NCBI GenBank assembly: GCA_002245135.1
Contig: NGBS01000304.1
Coordinates: 159,685-223,684, forward strand
Length of the DNA: 64,000 nucleotides
From: Proteromonas lacertae
Taxonomy: Eukaryota; Sar; Bigyra; Opalinata; Proteromonadidae
Direction: 5' to 3'
Both the position numbers and the translations under genes were made by a program. Shown here piece by piece: positions 51,258 to 64,000 of the stretch (position 1 is the stretch's first letter; every line of letters begins with the position of its first letter). The notes under the pieces are model-generated. The model searched no databases. It saw nothing but the letters and a program-made list of their open reading frames with translations, and was not told the origin of the DNA.

Positions 51258-54200
51258 TACTTCACCAATAAATGCAAATGGTTCTAATAAATCCACTAAT
51301 AATTTCAAATCAGTATCTTCTACTGATCCTAACATTTGATAGATTAATTGATTATTATCAATATACTATTTATAAATATAAATATAAATATAAATATAAA
51401 TATACTTGTCTTGCTTTTCCACCTATACTTTTCAATGAAAAACTAGCCACTTCTCGTTTATCACCTTTTGAAGTTAAATTTTCTTCGATTATTAAATTGA
51501 TTGAAAATAATTGGAATATTACATATTGTAAACATTCTCTAGGATTTCTCCCACTTATCATTTCATTCAACATCTTTCGATCAGCGATTCCTTCTAAACA
51601 CATCTTTTCAGTTTTATAATATGCTTTGTGTCTTTCATCATATACACTCAATGTAAATGGACCACATACAAATAATAACGTTGAATTTTCAGTTGAAGCA
51701 ACCAATGAATTACTTCCATAAGAAGAGAAATGAATATTGAAACTTTTAAATTCAGATGTTAAATGAGTTTGGATTTTTAAAGGTAATTCTACATTCACTT
51801 TCACTGTTGAAATGCGAGCAATAAACGAAATACTTGGAAATGAGGGAGAATTGAAATTAAGGGTTGTATTTGTTATGGAACTAGAATAACGACGATCTTT
51901 TAGAGCATTATTATTGTTCAATGAACTATTTTTAAGTGAGGAATCATGTAAGTGTTTACTATTTTCAGTACTTTGAATTATTCCTTGTAGTTTAGCTGCT
52001 TCTCTAGTCCATTCTTTTAAGAAATGAGAAAATTGTTCAGTTTTAGAGAAATCGATTGTGTTTTCGATTGATAAGATTTGAAAGATTGCTGTTATTAAAG
52101 AGATATCTAATTGTTGATAAGAATATCCATAAGAACATTGAATTTGGAAACTGGTAAATACAGAATGACAAATCGAAGAAGCAATATCAATTCTGGGAAT
52201 GGCTATTGATACTGAATGTAAGTAAATATCAGGAACTACTTGTTCTGAAATTACTTCTAAATAAGTTGTCATTTCTGTTGAATATATTACTTCAATTGGA
52301 TTATTTATTGATAGTGTAACTTGTTCTGTTTGAATCTTATCAGATTTGACATTATTATTATTATTACTTTCTCTTGATTTTGTCATTATGGTTATTGTAA
52401 CTGGTAATAATTGAAAACAAATTACTAATGATGGAGGTTTATGTAAAGAATTATTTGGTGAAGATGATGCTCGAGGTTTAATAAAATGTTCTTCTTCTTC
52501 CTCTTTTTCTTCTTTTTCTTCTTTTTCTTTACTTATTAGTCTATAATCTGGTGATCGATTATCATCCATCATTAGATCTTCAAAATCATCTTGTTTCTTA
52601 TTCTTTGATTGATATTCACTCATTGCCAAGTTCAGCACTGTTAATAACAATGGAGTAAATGTCATATTTGGTATATTTACATTCACTGATACATAAATAT
52701 CATTTGTTATATATTTATAAGTATCATTACAACTCATATAGTGATCATTTAACATTATTCGAGTATCTATTCGTGGTAATGGGATTTCTACATTATCATA
52801 AGATGCTCTGATTTTTACTCTACTTTTATTATCACTTGCTTCACCGATTGTGATTTGGATATCATAACGATTATTATATTCGTTAGTTTCAGTTGAATTG
52901 TTATTTGTATTAGATGTATTACTATTGTCTTTTTCTTGTTATTATTATTATTATTATGTTGTTGTTGTTGTTGTTTGAATAAATCTTTCTTTTCTATTGT
53001 TAATTCAGTATCTTTTATACTAAATACATCAGGTAATTTGAACAACAATATCACATTCTCAGGTTCGAATTCTGCTTGAATTTGATCTATATTTCCTTTC
53101 AATTGAATGGCTCTATCATTTGAATTATTAATCTCATCATAAAATCCAGAAGTTATTAAAAATACAGATTCTATTTTTTCTAAAGTTAAGAAATTAGTTT
53201 TTGAATGATGATTATTATTCCAATAAGGTAATTGCTCAATACTAGAACTATTTAATATTATCGAAGCTTTCAAACTATTCATTGATATCTTTCCAACATT
53301 AATAGAATCAGATTTTCGAATATAATCATGATTATTACTAAAATCAATTGAATTTCTTCTTCCAAATGTTGAACCAACTTCAGGCTGATTTCTTAAGTAT
53401 AATTCTACAGTATTATCAATTTTTATTCTCATTTTTACTTCATCCCAAGTAACTAACATTGAATTGTGTTGAGCATTCTCTTCATTCGGTGAAAATAATG
53501 GAATAATTCCATTAATTTGTGAGATAGTAAAACAAATGATATGTTCTGCATTATCTCTCATTATTTGCTGTCTTACATCTTCAATGTGATTGATAAATAA
53601 TGCTTTCTTTTTATCTGCATCTTTTATTACACTTAATCTAGTCCATTTTTGGATTTCTTCCATATATTGTTTCAATACTCTTGAACCTACGGTTAAAGCA
53701 CCATGTCGTAATTTGAAATGGGGATTTTCGATTGTGGCTTGGATTTGATAACCTGGGGGTGAAGAAATTTTGGGAACAAATTGACCCCTTATTCCTAACT
53801 TGATGGTTTGAACTCCAAAATCCCATAATAAGGAATCATTATTATCGATCATTGTGTTTTTGAAATCACTTATTGTTATCGCTCCTTTATAGATTTCATC
53901 TTCATCTGCATTTAATTGAACTAATATATTACTTATATTAAACTTAAACTGTTCTCGCTTATTTCCACAAAGTGTTAAATTTACACCATCCTGTTGTATT
54001 ACTATTTTAACTATTGGTTTAGCTTCTATTACATTTAATGAAGCGGCATTCTTTTCTGTACTAGTTTCACTCTTATCTTCAAGGAAATCTAACTCAGGAG
54101 TATCTGGAGATTGAGATGAGCTGGATAATGATGGTAATCTTAATAACACTAATAATATTTGATTTAATATATCTGGACTTAGACGATTAGAGATTTTACC

Positions 54201-57103
54201 AATTACACAGTTACAATGTATTTCAATGATTTTACTATTACTTAATTTTCCATTTACAGCTAACCACCAAACGAATAATTCTTGTTTCTTTATTGTATCT
54301 GCACTACTACTACCTGTAAATCTTGTGGAAGATCCTTGTTTTCTTTTATTTGCATTGAATGTAACATCATGTGATTTGACTTGAGATTTGAAATTGATTT
54401 TTATATTTTCTATATAAGTGATTGATGAGAATAAACTATCTCCTTGATATAGTATTTCCACATCTTCCAATGGAATTAAATTGATTTTCATTTTGGGAGT
54501 AACAAGTGATAAATCTAAATGAAGTGGTTGTTTATAACTATCATCTCTTTGTTGTTGCTGTTGCTGTTGTTGCTGTTGTTGTTGTTGAAGTAATTGTTGT
54601 TGTTGTTGTTGTATTAATAATTGTTCATTTGTTGTTATAGATGAAGATATATTCGTTGTATTTGTACTATTTGCATTATTTGTTGAAGAGGATGATGGAA
54701 CTAACATCATAATTGCCTGTTTCCACTTTTGATAGAAATCTATTACTTTCTCATGTGAAATACAGTAGAATGGAAGTGTAATGAATGGCGAATGAGTGAT
54801 ATGAACAGTAACTTTGTTAATAGGTGATTGATTTTGTAATATTAATGAAAACTATAAATATATATATAAATAATAAATTAATAATAATAATAATAATATA
54901 TACATCATGAATAATATAACTTGGATTAGTCTTTGTTCTAGTTTTATTATTCTTATTGAAATTCAAAAACTCAATAATTATATAATCAAACTGTCCTGTT
55001 AATGCTTTACAACTTACTTTAATATCACCAACTGCTGGAAATCTAAACGAGGATCTTGGACCAACATTTGGGAAAGGACTGCCATTTAGTTTAAATCCTC
55101 TTGTTGTAGTAGGAATATCTGTATATAAGAATATACCTTTTGAAAAACCAAAATTCATTTTTCCTTTTTCTCCAATTTTGAAAACAATTTCCAGTAAACT
55201 CACATCTATTTCAACTGATACATTTTTTCTTTTATTATGTTATTATCTGTTGCTGCTACAGCTGCAGGTGGTGTTGAGGGTGTTTTATCCAATTTCTTTT
55301 CTTCATTCTTTGTATATCTTTTCTTTTTACTATTTACCAATTTCTTTAGGAAATTAAACAGTTCTTTACTTGGATTTCTTATTCTTTTCTTTGTATACAA
55401 AGCTGGTAAGAATGTTTTTATAGATTGAATAAATGATAATATTTCTACATCAATCTTAATATTCATTTCTCCATAAATCGTTTTCCCTATACAGTTCACT
55501 TTATTAGAGAAATGTTGAATAATTAAATCCAAAGAAGGATCTTTCCATTCAATACTAGCTGATGTATTGACAATCTCTTTCTTTATTGGATTTACTTTAA
55601 TAATACACAAATTCAAATTATCTAATCTCAATCGATAGTGAGTATCTACATTTGGTTTAGAAATTGTGATTTTGGGTATCATTGGATCAGTTAGTTCTTG
55701 ATATAATATTCTATAGAATAATTCCTCTGTAATTGCTTTGTTTTTATTCACTATATTGTTGGATGTTTTAATTCCTAATCTACTGCTTGATAATAAGGTA
55801 ATTAGAGATTTTAAATGTATATAATCACAGTATTGTATTAACTGTCTTGTTTTTAAAATTACATATAAACCTGGCAATGGATGAGAATGAGGAAAAGTTC
55901 GATGTGGGATTGTATCAGATCGTGAATGGGTTTGGCTTGAACTAATTATTGAAGGTTTTTGTTTTAATAGATCTTGGCAGTTTTCTAGTAAATACCTTCT
56001 TACTTCATTCCATCCATTATCCCATATTTCATATATGGAGGAATATAGTTCATATAATTGAGATATCTCTTCTTTCCAAAATACTACTGTTGGTTCTAAT
56101 GTAACAAAAAAATCTTGTGATAGCTTCAATTGTATATCATTTACTGTACAGGTTAAGAATTTCGTTACTTCACTCTCATTTAAGTTAATTATAGGTGTTG
56201 CATCAAAGGCTTGATTTCTCAAGCCTGGTAATACTGGTGATGGCACAGGAGAACCATCTGATTTATCTGTATCGAAATGAGGAATTAACATTGGAGTGTT
56301 TGTTAAATCAGGAAGATCATCCTGTTGTTGTTGTTGTTGTTGTTGTTTCTCAGGTGAAAATAAACCACCATTCAATCCAAAATTATTCAAATTCACATTA
56401 CCTCCAACATTTGTTATATGTTTTGTATTATCATATGATAAAACTCCATTAATTTCTTGAATCCAAAGTGAAAAATATACTGAAGGAATAGATCTTTGTA
56501 CTGATGGTATACTTATAGGTAAAAGTGAAGAGATTTCTCTTAATTCAAGATCAGATTCAATACCATATTCTAATAGCAGAGTATCCAATGAAATGTTGTG
56601 TAAATACAATAAACCATCTTTAGAAGGATGTACTACAGATGAATACAATACATTTTGTACTGTAATTTCAGTTATACATACACCCAAGTCTTTATTGTTG
56701 TTATTGTTGAAAGACAATTCATTTAAAGCAGTAACATGAGCTTTAGGAATAGATAATAAATAATGACTTCGTGTATGAAATGATAATGGATTTGTACCAT
56801 AACTAGAAGGAAATGAAAGTGGGAATTTCGCATATACTAATTCCCAATCGTCAATTAAAGAATCTAATGTTAGTTGGGTTGGTTTTAAATCAACAAATAT
56901 ATATTGAATAGCTTGAATTGCTGGTGATGCGAAGAATACGGCTAATTCATCGATTATTTCTATTTTTATGATCGAATCTGGACTTGGATCATCAATTGTG
57001 TATTTCTCTGCAACACTTTTTTTAATCTCTTCAGAGTTTGATAAATAGATTTTTAATCTCTTTTTTAAAGTTTCCTTTCTTTCTTTAGCTATTTTACTAT
57101 TGC

Positions 57104-57134
<31 letters not shown>

Positions 57135-57878
57135 TCCTAATAATCCAATACCACTAGTTGAAACTCCTAAATTACCATCAACAAATGTTAGATGTTTTGG
57201 TCTTTTCTTTTTCTTCTTTTCTTTTTCATATTCTGGTGATATGGGAGGTAATACACATGGAGGATGTGTACTGCTGATATCTAATTGAATAGAATTAGAT
57301 CTAGGTAAAGCTGGTTCTTTAGATGATTTTAATCTATTTAAGAATATAAGTGGATAACTGAAATAAGTAGCCGTTGGATCATATTTTGTAGTTGATCCAT
57401 TTTCAGATTGTAGTGAAGGTGATATTACTAAAATTGGCTTTGGCTGTTGAATATAATTAGAATTATCTCTTGGAGTATTTAATTCAGAATTATTATTATT
57501 TAAATTGATCTTTTTATTAGATTGTTGTTGTTGATTGCTATTGTTATTTTTTATATTATCTGATTGTAATAAATTCACATCTTCTGGATCAATACTTTGA
57601 CAATCATAGAAATCGGCACTACTACTTCTACTGATAAAACTATTTCTCATCACTTTAGAGTTATTTCTACTGGAACTTCCTGCAGTTACAAAACTACTTG
57701 AATCATTCATACTACTAGTAGAAACATTCTTTTCTATAGTTGGTACAGTATTATTATTACTATTCAATTCATTCTTTTTATTGAACATATTTTTATCAAT
57801 GTTATTATTATTATTATTGGCAGGATTATCATTTATATTGTAATTATCTATATAAAAGTTATTATTTTCTAAATCACT

Positions 57879-57912
<34 letters not shown>

Positions 57913-60900
57913 CCAGGATAAGGATTTAAGAAATGATAATATTGTTGTAATGCATTTCTATACAATTCGTCTTTATCATTCGATTTACGACTTAATGATG
58001 GGAAATATGGATCAATACAGGACTGATCAGTGATTTGAATCTGTCGAGCTTCATCTTGTGTTTTGAGGAATGATCTTTGTATTTCACTCATTACTTCATC
58101 TTCATGGTTATTATTATATATTGATACTGTTAAAGATGTATTTATTGAAGCTGATTCTTTCCAATATGTTTTACTATTTTTATCATTATCACTTTCTTTA
58201 CACCTTGTTAAGATTTTAACTTTCAAATTATCCAATTTCATTTGCTGTTTTCCTTCAAATATAGGACATTTCAACGTACTAGTTTCATAAGAGATTGGAT
58301 CTAAAATAGCAATAGATATAATTGCATTATTATCATTATTTCTTATCTCTAAATGGATATTATCTATTTCTATTAAGTTTTCATGATCACCAAACATTTG
58401 TGTCATTCCTTCCACTATAATCTCCGCATCATCAGGTGCAAAAGGGACTTTACCGTAATTACTTGCTATATCTTTAGCTGTTTTCCATTCTTTATCATTA
58501 AATATATGAGATGGTTGTATAAATGGTGGAACATTTTCTCTTTCAGTGAATTGAATATATCCTATAGATAATGCTATATCTCCTTGATTTGATTTACTAC
58601 TAAACACTTCACCTGTATAATAAGGAGGACTATAAGAAAACGAATAGTTTTTTAATGTTTTTGTACTTTCATTCATTTCGTGGAAATCATAGTGTAATAT
58701 TCCTATTACAATATCAATTGTATTAGTTAATTTTGCATGTAAAAGAACAGTTAATGGTGATTCATTAAATACATATGGTTTTTCTTTATAATCAAATGAA
58801 TAAGTTAATGTTTTATACTCATTTCCTGGATTTGATATATAGGAATTACCATTATACTGAATTTCAATATAAATTGAACTAATCTCTTTAATAAAAGGAT
58901 TATCACTTCTTTAATTTCACATATCTTATACAAATATCTAAATAACCATTCGGAAATATTCCTTGTTTATTAAAGATATTATTATATAAAATTATCTCAC
59001 TTGCATGATATAATGTCATAATATTCTGTAAAGACAAACTTCCATGTATTTCACCCAAATGAATCTTTGATGTAGTTGCATAAGTTACTGAAGGTGCTAT
59101 ACCCCATACAGTACTTAGAGAATAAGAGTAATAAGTAAATCCTTCGATTCTTAAGACCTCTATAACTGGGTAATGATCTTGAATTACTTTCATTTGGCGC
59201 ACTGAATATATGGATTGGATCCATTTCAAATACACTCTTTGTATTGACTGGATATTGCTTTAGAGATGGTATATCCATTGATATTGGTGAGATATCGACA
59301 TTTATTTCACTATTAGTTGGTAGTGGAGTGAATACATAAATCTAATGTATTTGATTTCACTACGATTGAATAGGATTCTTCACTATCGTATTTGCATGGG
59401 GTTAAACGTGCTTTTGGATGTAATTCTAAGGGGATTACTAGTTGGAGTGGAGAAATGTTGAGTATTATCATTGTATCACTTTCATTTTGAGTTATTGGGA
59501 ATGGAGTACCACCTTCATTAGTGTAGAATCTTCTTTCTATTGATAATATAAATATAAAATAGGAGAATATTTATTAAAAAAATGTAAATTAATTTACATT
59601 TGTATAAAATAAAATAAAAAGAAAAATAAATATACTGATCCATCTTGCTTTTAAATTTCTATAATCCCACAATCTATATTCATAATTCGTAATACTATAA
59701 GAGGTAGCACCAGCATAATTTGACATTAAATTCATTAATCCATCAATAGTATCAGGAATAAACATATACTTTTGGATCTATTATATTAATAGCTATATTC
59801 ATATTATCCTTTTGTTTCTATTTTTAATAAATAAAGAAATAAAATATTATATACACATCCTGGAGCAACATTTTGAGCATTTAAAAAACTAATATTTGTC
59901 ATTTTCCCTTCAATATTAATCGAATGACATTCCATTATTTCATTCAATGATTCTTTATTCATATCAGAACCATTCATTAATTGAGATAATGGATGAGAAA
60001 TTGGATGTGATATATAAGCTACAACTTTTCTAGATAAATCCTTCTTTTCTCCACCATTCATTCTTACACTAAATACTTTAATAGATTCTCTTTCATGATA
60101 ATGTAATGAAGGATTATCAAAACTAACCTCTACATTGGGAATATTAAATGAGATTGTATTATTATATATAATATCAGGAAATACATCAATTATATTATCT
60201 TTATTAACATATGTGACTAAAGTCGAATCATTCAAATGTAAATCGAAATGCATTGTGGATGGAACAAATACTCTTAAATCTGGATATTCATTATTACCCC
60301 AATCACTAAATAAATCAGTTAAATGATTCATATATTCATATAAGAAATAGATCTTAGGTGATTGTAAATTGACACTTACATTTGTTTTACTCAAACCATT
60401 CCATTTGATTGGATAGTTCATTGACACTTGTATTGAGTTTGGATGTTCTACTGATAGTAATTGATCATCATCTGTTACATTATCTGCTTGTGGTATTTCA
60501 ATGAAGGACATATTCTTTCTACCAACTGATATATCTGCTCCATTTAATATAAATGATATTTCAGTTGTTGTACCTTCTTGAGAAGTACATATCCATGGGA
60601 TAGTTATCTTTGAATAACTGCCTGATTGGATATTGAGTGTAATATATTCGCTTTGACGTTTTACTGATTGTGCATCACCATTTGGACCTTTATACTCGTA
60701 GTTACACCTCTCAATATTGTCATCGTACTTACTCATGTTGCGAAGTGTACCTTTTGATCTATAGAATAATCTGACTTGACTACATGTGATAAAATCTATT
60801 CTTATATTCATATTTTGATAAGTTCTTGGTTTGCTCTCATTAAATACAAACATTTTTTGATCAGTGTAAGAGGCAGGGAAGAAATATTTCTGAACTGCAT

Positions 60901-62459
60901 TTCTCTGACGATCCATCCATGGTCCATATGTTATAATAGGAGGAGGGCAATTACATAAGTTCTATTCAAATAAATAAAAATATATTCGTTTTATAATAAA
61001 AAATAGATTCGTTTCGTAATTATAAAAAATAAACATACGGGATGTTGTCTGTGATATAAACAACCAATTGTAACTTGCACTCCTTGCTGTAAAAAGGCAG
61101 ATGAATCTAAGATAGGATATTTCGAGTCTTTCTTTGTTCTAGCAGTATCCCAGAAGTAAAACACAGTAATCAATGAGGACTGTAGAAATGGAGGTTCTGT
61201 AGTGTTATTCTTAGAATTATCTGCATTTTTATTCTTTCTATATAAATTATATTAAAATTATAATCATTCAATATATATATGTATATATACTTTCTTCTAC
61301 TACGGGTAGTTTTATTATTCTCATTCCCATACATATTATTCATATTTCCATTCACATTATTCTTCTTCTTACTTTCATAATGTTCATCCTCTTTTGATTT
61401 ACTTCTAAAGAATCTATCACAATAATCCAACGTTTCATCTTTACGAATTTCCAAATGCATATCTAACGGCTTTATTTTTGATTCGTCCAATCGAAATGCA
61501 GGATTCTTAAAGAAATTACATTCTGTATGATGTAATTCTACTCTAATTACAGTTCGATATGTAGCAATTGGTTCAATGTGTTTTGGTGGTGTTTTTATAG
61601 TGGTTAAACAGATACAACGTAAGAAATAAAATGAAAAAAATGTCGGCAAATGTGTACCACCAACTGATAAACATCCGTTATGAATAATTATTCGAGTAAT
61701 TGGAAAGTAAGTGTAAAATAATGGTGGAGAATCTTCGTACACTATATCTTCTTCATCATTATTACTGTTATTATTATTATTATTATCAGGAGATTGTGCA
61801 GTACTATTATTATTATTATTATTATTTCGGCGATTACTGTTATTATTTGAATTTGATGTTGAATTGAAGAAATCTGATACTCTTTCTTTCTTACTTCTTT
61901 CTTCTCTTTTCATCATTAAATTTAACTATTTTTTTATTATAAAATATTAAATATATAAATATATACTAATTCACTATATTTTGACGTATTATTATACACC
62001 AATACATCTAATCCAGTTAGATGAACTGTTAATGAGATTTTGTCTTTGCTTTCCCATAGATGGAAGAATAAACAACCTTCTAATAAAAAGGCAGATAAAT
62101 CGTGTGATGTGTATCTCACCTCTGTTACTGCAAATTTTAGACCTAAAATTGAAAATGACACATTTCCGATTTGTATGTCACTATCTGGATGGTTTTTAAT
62201 ATTATAAACGTATTCTAAAACCCATGCCATTGTTTTAGGAACGTAAAATGCGTTAAAAAACTCAACTTCAAAAATTAAACAAAAAAGATATAAATGTGAA
62301 GTACCAAATCAATGCTATTCCTAATAATAATATAAGTATTCCAAATCCGAAGGGTGAATCCCAATTGTCATACAAGAATAGTAAGAATTGATTAAACACA
62401 GCATCCACACTATATGAAGAATAAATTATTTATAAATACTCTGAATCAACTATAACCAT
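50170..62459 (-). CDS. BLTP1: BLTP1/Csf1/Tweek-family bridge-like lipid transfer protein
   Basis: The family forms long hydrophobic grooves that move phospholipids between membranes at contact sites. Start: ATG at 62457-62459 (exon 62440-62459), 30-nt intron 62410-62439, then a membrane anchor (FGFGILILLLGIALIWYF). The junction to the next exon (FFNAFYVPKTMAWVLEYVYN) is off by one base. Family signatures follow: DIQIGNVSFSILGLKFAVTE and RYTSHDLSAFLLEGCLFF, then FPITRIIIHNGCLSVGG, then YGPWMDRQRNAVQKYFFP, all aligning with human KIAA1109. Later parts are beta-rich with poly-Asn, poly-Asp and poly-Gln inserts. Introns recognised include 50828-50861, 51186-51255, 51366-51405 and 54852-54903. Single-base shifts near 59340, 59205, 58905, 55215 and 52938 interrupt the frame, each followed by family-like sequence in another frame. 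About 3,900 residues, between yeast Csf1 and human BLTP1 in size. Confidence 0.9.
51186..51255 (-). repeat. (TA)n-expanded intron in the BLTP1 gene
   Basis: A 70-nt intron whose 5' half is about 20 TA dinucleotides following the GT donor, read on the minus strand. Flanking exons join in phase 2 (GGT GAA GTA AT plus T GGA AAA). This is the second TA-expanded intron in the window. Confidence 0.8.
54556..54612 (-). repeat. Poly-Gln (CAA/CAG) tract in the BLTP1 gene
   Basis: Mixed CAA and CAG codons encode two adjacent Gln runs in a low-complexity Ser/Asn/Gln insert (after ITTNEQLLI). Similar short poly-Asn and poly-Asp inserts occur near 57100-57130, 57878-57912 and 61760-61830. They interrupt otherwise beta-rich family sequence and probably form loops outside the lipid groove. 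Confidence 0.85.
59535..59635 (-). other. Long BLTP1 intron with a perfect palindrome
   Basis: Between an exon ending ...KARWI and one starting RRFYTNEGG lies an intron of about 100 nt, three times the usual length here. It contains a perfect 22-bp palindrome at 59580-59601 (AATGTAAATT followed by AATTTACATT, plus one flanking pair). Exact splice sites were read by eye (GTATAT ... CAATAG on the minus strand). Confidence 0.6.
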
Positions 62460-62566
62460 ATTTAAATTATTTCTATATCACTTGGATTAAGTAATATTCA
62501 AAAAAGAAGATTAAAAACGACTATATATTTTTAGATGATGTTTGAGTGAAATAAACAGTAAATTTA

Positions 62567-63626
62567 ATGAGTTTACCAATTAGGAACAAATATGAGATTT
62601 ACTCAGCAGATAAATGGGGATTAGATCCCTCTCTATCATGTAATTTAGACTATATACTCTGATAGACTAATATGAAGATGCTTATATCAATGATAAATAA
62701 ATTAACAGAACTTTCAGATATTCCACACATATATTTCTATAAGGAATCATCAAGTCTCGAAAGTTACTTTAGTAGGGTTTATTAGTTCACTTGTAGAGTA
62801 TGAAACATTTTGTATACTTCTCATGAATATATTTCAGTATCTATGTCATTATGTGATAGCTCAGGAACAATTACGTGTAATTTGATGAAAGAAACAGAAA
62901 GTGAGGTAAAAATATATCCAAAAATACAACTAGGAGAGATGTATAGATTAAAGGATTATAAAATATTCAGAATATAACAAAAAAGAGAAATCAACATCTC
63001 TCACATAGAGTTGTGTAAAGATGTAAATATTGAAAATTGAACATATATTAAAAGTGATAAATACACTAAAACTTATTACGATATTCCATTTATATCAGCA
63101 AATGAACAAAACACAGATACATCTCAAAACTATAAGAAAATAATGGAAGAAATGAAAAATATAATATTTGAGTTATTGTTATAGGAATAATACAAATGTA
63201 ATTGATTCTAATAACAATGAAATAATAGAAGTATATATATATATATATATATAAATAGTGTATAAGAAGAATTAGAAGAATAGAAAATATTTCTGAGATT
63301 CACAGACTGGTAGTTAATTATTTAAATCAATTAACAAAATATAAGTTTCTAGAATATGATAGCAACAATAATAGTTATATATTTACCTATTATTATTTAA
63401 TAAATTACATATATGATGTTTTTAAAGCAGAAAAAAGTATTCTTAGTTATAGTATATATATATATATATAGGATTAATAAGTGATATAATAGTAGAAAAT
63501 GTATGTAAAAAATATACAATACCTAAAAATGATAGTGTTTGTTACTGTAATATATTACTTTCTGTGTTTATGAATTATGGTATAATTTTTATGGGTGGAG
63601 ATAATGAATATAGTTTAGTTGAATAG
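62567..63626 (+). CDS. STN1: STN1-like OB-fold protein, frame interrupted
   Basis: STN1 is the CST-complex subunit that binds single-stranded telomeric DNA. The ATG at 62567-62569 opens MSLPIRNKYEIYSADKWGLDPSLS; human STN1 has WGLDP at the same place. Then, across frame changes, come YEDAYIND, DIPHIYFYKESS, KVTLVGFISSLVEYETF, an intron (GTATACTTC...TTTCAG near 62812-62836), and SMSLCDSSGTITCNL and IQLGEMYRLKDYKIFRI: an OB fold with the expected DDSTG-like strand. Later exons (DKYTKTYYDIPF; RRIENISEIHRLVVNYLNQL; LISDIIVENVCKKY) resemble the winged-helix half in order but not strongly. At least two single-base shifts occur between 62640 and 62780, so it is either a decaying copy or a consensus error. 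It is divergent from BLTP1, 107 bp away. Confidence 0.55.
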
Positions 63627-64000
63627 AATATCATATTTTATTGAATAGAATATATCATTCTATAAAAGACCGAATTAACAGACGGTTGATGAGTTTTTAC
63701 TATTCTTGTAATTAGATTTATTTATACTTTCCAATGATTAATACTATTACGTTATATATTCTATACATGTATTTTATTGTATTTCTATATTTTTACACTT
63801 ACAATCATTTTAAGTAAATTGATGTGATGTCAGTACTATCTATGCTACTTAATTAAACTTCTGATAATGTTAGAAACATTTATAGAGGCGCTTTTAGTCA
63901 AATTTGTCTGTGTCAGGTTAAATTGAATAATAAAAGGAAATATCAATAAATATTTGTTAAAAAGTGAAAATAGAAGAGCAATATGATAATTGATATTAGT
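63627..64000. other. Intergenic sequence at the right edge
   Basis: About 370 bp of AT-rich DNA after the STN1-like stop. I see no open frame, RNA gene or repeat in it. Confidence 0.6.

Noticed and set aside
1-62300. Programmed ribosomal frameshifting to explain the many frame breaks
   Set aside because: Shifts go in both directions, share no slippery motif, and repeat copies of the same sequence differ in whether they carry the indel. Consensus error is simpler.
1-64000. tRNA, rRNA or transposase genes
   Set aside because: I saw no cloverleaf-like segments with conserved box sequences, no rRNA-like stretch and no transposase or reverse-transcriptase motif by eye; absence is not proven without a search.

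Overview
The window is AT-rich nuclear DNA from a eukaryote, probably a unicellular one. The evidence is split genes with GT...AG introns, poly-Asn and poly-Gln tracts coded by AAT/CAA runs, secreted and GPI-type proteins, a P2X receptor, a TKL-type kinase and a bridge-like lipid-transfer protein. The genetic code looks standard. Most introns are extremely small (about 25-40 nt, GTAT...ATAG). The lineage cannot be fixed from sequence alone. P2X plus TKL kinase plus homopolymer-rich proteins suggest an amoebozoan-like or early-branching opisthokont protist, but this is inference.

Layout. 1-18274 (minus): one giant coiled-coil gene, cut by the window edge, containing a higher-order array of 342-bp (114-codon) repeats. 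18520-19492 (minus): a small TKL-like kinase, divergent from a P2X ATP-gated channel gene at 19591-21072 (plus). 21785-24176 (plus): GPI-type repeat protein A. 24347-25402 (plus): NFKBIL1 homologue. 25469-40409 (minus): surface protein of nearly 5,000 residues with about two dozen putative-Ig (He_PIG-like) modules and PA14-like domains. 40582-41493 (minus): seven-transmembrane protein. 41606-44957 (minus): second, smaller He_PIG type I membrane protein. 45979-49855 (plus): GPI-type repeat protein B, paralogue of A. 50170-62459 (minus): BLTP1/Csf1/Tweek family lipid-transfer protein. 62567-63626 (plus): STN1-like OB-fold gene, poorly preserved.

Functionally the middle of the window is dominated by cell-surface genes: two He_PIG membrane proteins flanking a 7TM protein, two GPI-type proteins with shared promoter modules, and a P2X channel. 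The flanks carry housekeeping or structural genes (BLTP1, STN1-like, NFKBIL1, coiled coil).

Quality caution. Single-base frameshifts, mostly at short homopolymers, interrupt the coiled-coil gene, the 3' third of the giant surface gene, one unit of gene B, BLTP1 and the STN1-like gene. They go in both directions and are dense around 7.4-8.8 kb, where otherwise identical repeat copies differ only by lost or gained single bases. This looks like uncorrected long-read consensus error rather than biology, so frames were joined across them when judging gene extents.
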